A DNA stretch of 5,991 nt from positions 1 to 5,991 of the forward strand of contig JBJFFE010000068.1 of assembly GCA_051891435.1 (NCBI GenBank). The letters are read 5' to 3'. Below the pieces are notes generated by a model. That model saw only the letters and a list, made by a program, of their open reading frames with translations. It was not told the DNA's origin and ran no database searches. How positions within the stretch are numbered: the first letter of the stretch is position 1; every line of letters starts with the position of its first letter. Origin of the DNA: UMGS1933 sp051891435 (GTDB lineage: Bacteria; Bacillota; Clostridia; TANB77; CAG-508). This document shows, in pieces, positions 5,078 to 5,991 of the stretch. A program made the translations under genes and the position numbers.

Positions 5078-5606
5078 ATGAAAATAATAAATTATTTTTC
5101 TAATTTAGCAATTCCATTAATTTTTTTAATAATTTTATTATATGGAATAAAAGAAAAAAAGCCTGTTTTTGACATTTTTTTAGAAGGAGCTAAAGATGGA
5201 ATTGAAATAGTTATTAATATTTTCCCAACGTTAATAGGTTTATTCGTTGCTATAGGAGTTCTTAGAAGCTCAGGAATTTTAGAGTTCATAATTAATTTAA
5301 TTTCTCCAATTACAAATATCTTGGGATTTCCTAAAGAAATTATGCCACTAGCAATACTTAGACCAATTTCACGGAAGTGCATCGATTGCGGTAGGAACAG
5401 ATATAATGAAAACATATGGTGTGGATAGTAAAATTGGTTTAATTGTTGCGACAATAATGGGCTCTACTGAAACTACACTTTATACTATTGCTGTATATAC
5501 AAGTGTTGTGAAAATAAAGAAAACAAGGTTCGTTCTTTGGGCAGCTTTGATTGGAGATTTTGTTGGAATGTTGGTTTCTGTAATAATTTGGCAGATTTTG
5601 TCGTAA
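5078..5606 (+). CDS. spmB: Spore maturation protein SpmB, requires a +1 frameshift at codon 99
   Basis: Partner of SpmA in spore-core dehydration. ATG 5078 is 5 nt after the spmA stop, with only a weak AGTGG-like site, so translation is probably coupled to spmA. The plain frame stops at TAG 5426-5428 with a nonsense tail rich in Cys and Arg. Skipping C5372 gives 175 residues (B. subtilis SpmB is 178), with FLEGAKDGIEIVINIFPTLI (34-53), RPISGSASIAVGTDIM across the shift, and GSTETTLYTIAVYTS in the C-terminal half. Several hydrophobic segments indicate an integral membrane protein of the Gate-domain fold. The in-frame upstream ATG at 5003 lies inside spmA and is rejected. Family identity is certain. 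Alternatives to recoding are a sequencing insertion or a fresh inactivating mutation; the intact downstream frame argues against old decay. Confidence 0.92.
5369..5375 (+). other. Putative +1 recoding site 4 (TCA-C-GGA, spmB)
   Basis: Codon 98 is TCA (5369-5371), followed by in-frame CGG (5372-5374). Skipping C5372 gives the conserved Ser-Gly-Ser-Ala. The same gene contains an ordinary TCA-GGA Ser-Gly pair near residue 65 with no extra C, so the insertion is site-specific and not a general reading of that sequence context. Confidence 0.75.
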
Positions 5607-5614
5607 AAAAATAA

Positions 5615-5643
5615 TTGACAAATTTTGGAAAAGGTAGTATTAT
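5615..5643 (+). promoter_or_regulatory. Near-perfect sigma-A promoter with no gene directly downstream
   Basis: TTGACA (5615-5620) and TATTAT (5638-5643) are separated by exactly 17 bp, beginning 8 bp after the spmB stop codon. Initiation would be near 5650. No ORF follows for at least 340 bp. It may drive a gene beyond the window or a small RNA. Confidence 0.7.
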
Positions 5644-5649
5644 ATTTAT

Positions 5650-5800
5650 ATCAAAAATTTTTATTCAAAAAAATTCTTTTAGAGATAAATAAAAAATTTA
5701 TTTCTTATTATTTTTTTCATATATTTTTTACTGTCAGACAATTTCTTATAAAAATCAAGTAAAAAAGATATTAAAAAAGTTAAATTAATAAAATGCTTTG
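5650..5800 (+). other. AT-rich region after the strong promoter, no ORF seen
   Basis: There is no usable start codon with a frame of any length. An imperfect AT-only hairpin (AGATAAATAAA near 5682 with TTTATTTCT near 5698) followed by a T-rich run to about 5717 could end a transcript of about 70 nt. This is suggestive only, because AT-rich DNA forms such structures easily. Confidence 0.25.
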
Positions 5801-5947
5801 TTTAGTACAAAGTGTAGTTTGTAGGGGGCGCAGTCTTCGGCGCCCCGTAATGAGAAATTTAATGTATCTGCGGGTCGCCCAGGAGTGCGACCCCTACGAT
5901 GTTTGCCAACAATATTTGCCTTACAAATTACAATTCATCATACTAAA
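5801..5947. mobile_element. Second MITE-like element with GTAGGGG...CCCCTAC architecture
   Basis: The outer repeats are TTTAGTA (5801-5807) and TACTAAA (5941-5947), followed inward by imperfect copies of the same TTGTAATTTGTA-type arm seen at 2013-2029. GTAGGGG (5821-5827) is complementary to CCCCTAC (5891-5897). Inside are two GC-rich hairpins: GGGGCGC 5825-5831 with GCGCCCC 5840-5846, and GGGTCGC 5872-5878 with GCGACCC 5887-5893. The plan is the same as in the 2013-2171 element but the hairpin sequences differ. No ORF. Confidence 0.7.
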
Positions 5948-5974
5948 TAACAAGATTAACACAAGTTTTTTATC

Positions 5975-5991
5975 TTGTAGGGGTAACTTCC
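5975..5991. repeat. Start of a further GTAGGGG palindromic unit, cut by the window end
   Basis: TTGTAGGGG at 5975-5983 repeats the left end of the GC-rich core of the two elements upstream, and the following bases run off the window. Too little remains to prove a third copy. Confidence 0.35.

Noticed and set aside
203..5375. The four extra C residues as systematic sequencing errors at a CWGG or CCGG methylation motif
   Set aside because: Not fully excluded, but many intact CTGG and CAGG sites exist in the same genes (for example 286-289, 298-301, 574-577, near 3433 and CCTGG near 3515), and one CCGG near 2638. A motif-driven error would be expected to hit these too.
203..5375. The broken genes as ordinary decaying pseudogenes
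   Set aside because: All lesions are identical single-base insertions, every downstream frame is otherwise intact with conserved motifs, and rsmI and spmB belong to conserved, normally functional loci.
5406..5606. Separate small membrane protein gene
   Set aside because: It is the in-frame C-terminal half of SpmB after the shift at C5372, not an independent gene.
5792..5900. ORF from ATG 5792 through the palindromic element
   Set aside because: It runs through GC-rich hairpins of a repeat element, has no ribosome binding site and uses codons unlike the rest of the window.

Overview
The window is a very AT-rich stretch of chromosome from an endospore-forming, low-GC Bacillota, most likely an uncultured Clostridia lineage. 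The evidence is the gene content (spmA-spmB, a GerMN-domain protein, an AbrB/SpoVT-type regulator with a C-terminal Cys4 motif), strong AGGAGG-like ribosome binding sites, AGA as almost the only Arg codon, and TAA stops on all seven genes. The species cannot be named from the sequence.

Layout: 1-120 holds an AT-only tandem repeat. 182-1034 is a patatin-like lipase. 1048-1211 holds a long inverted repeat. 1271-1831 is a membrane-anchored GerMN protein with its own terminator. 2013-2171 is a MITE-like palindromic element. 2244-2993 is a TrmN6/YabB-like methyltransferase. 3022-3141 is a 120-nt inverted repeat in the rsmI leader. 3183-4015 is rsmI (yabC). A bidirectional terminator at 4015-4032 separates it from convergent abrB (4282-4037, minus strand). 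4497-5606 is spmA-spmB. The end of the window (5607-5991) has a strong promoter with no evident gene and a second MITE-like element. The order yabB - yabC - convergent abrB matches the Bacillus subtilis locus, without yazA.

The striking feature is recoding. Three of the seven genes (the patatin gene, rsmI and spmB) are each broken in the conventional frame, with four breaks in total because rsmI has two. Every break is the same event: one extra C sits between an NCT or NCA codon (GCT, CCT, CCA, TCA) and a GGT or GGA glycine codon. This places a CGG triplet in the reading frame. Skipping that C restores full-length, motif-perfect proteins: the patatin GGG oxyanion hole, both glycines of the RsmI GTPGISDPG motif, and the SpmB S-G-S motif. 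CGG occurs in frame nowhere else among roughly 1,440 codons, and all other CGG trinucleotides in the genes are out of frame. The simplest reading is that CGG is not used as an arginine codon here and that ribosomes shift +1 at it, or read CGGW as a four-base glycine codon. Four sequencing or assembly insertions are the main alternative and cannot be excluded from sequence alone.

Other regulatory signals include a near-consensus sigma-A promoter for abrB followed by a perfect Spo0A box (TGTCGAA), the arrangement by which Spo0A represses abrB in B. subtilis. The intergenic regions are loaded with palindromic elements of at least two families.
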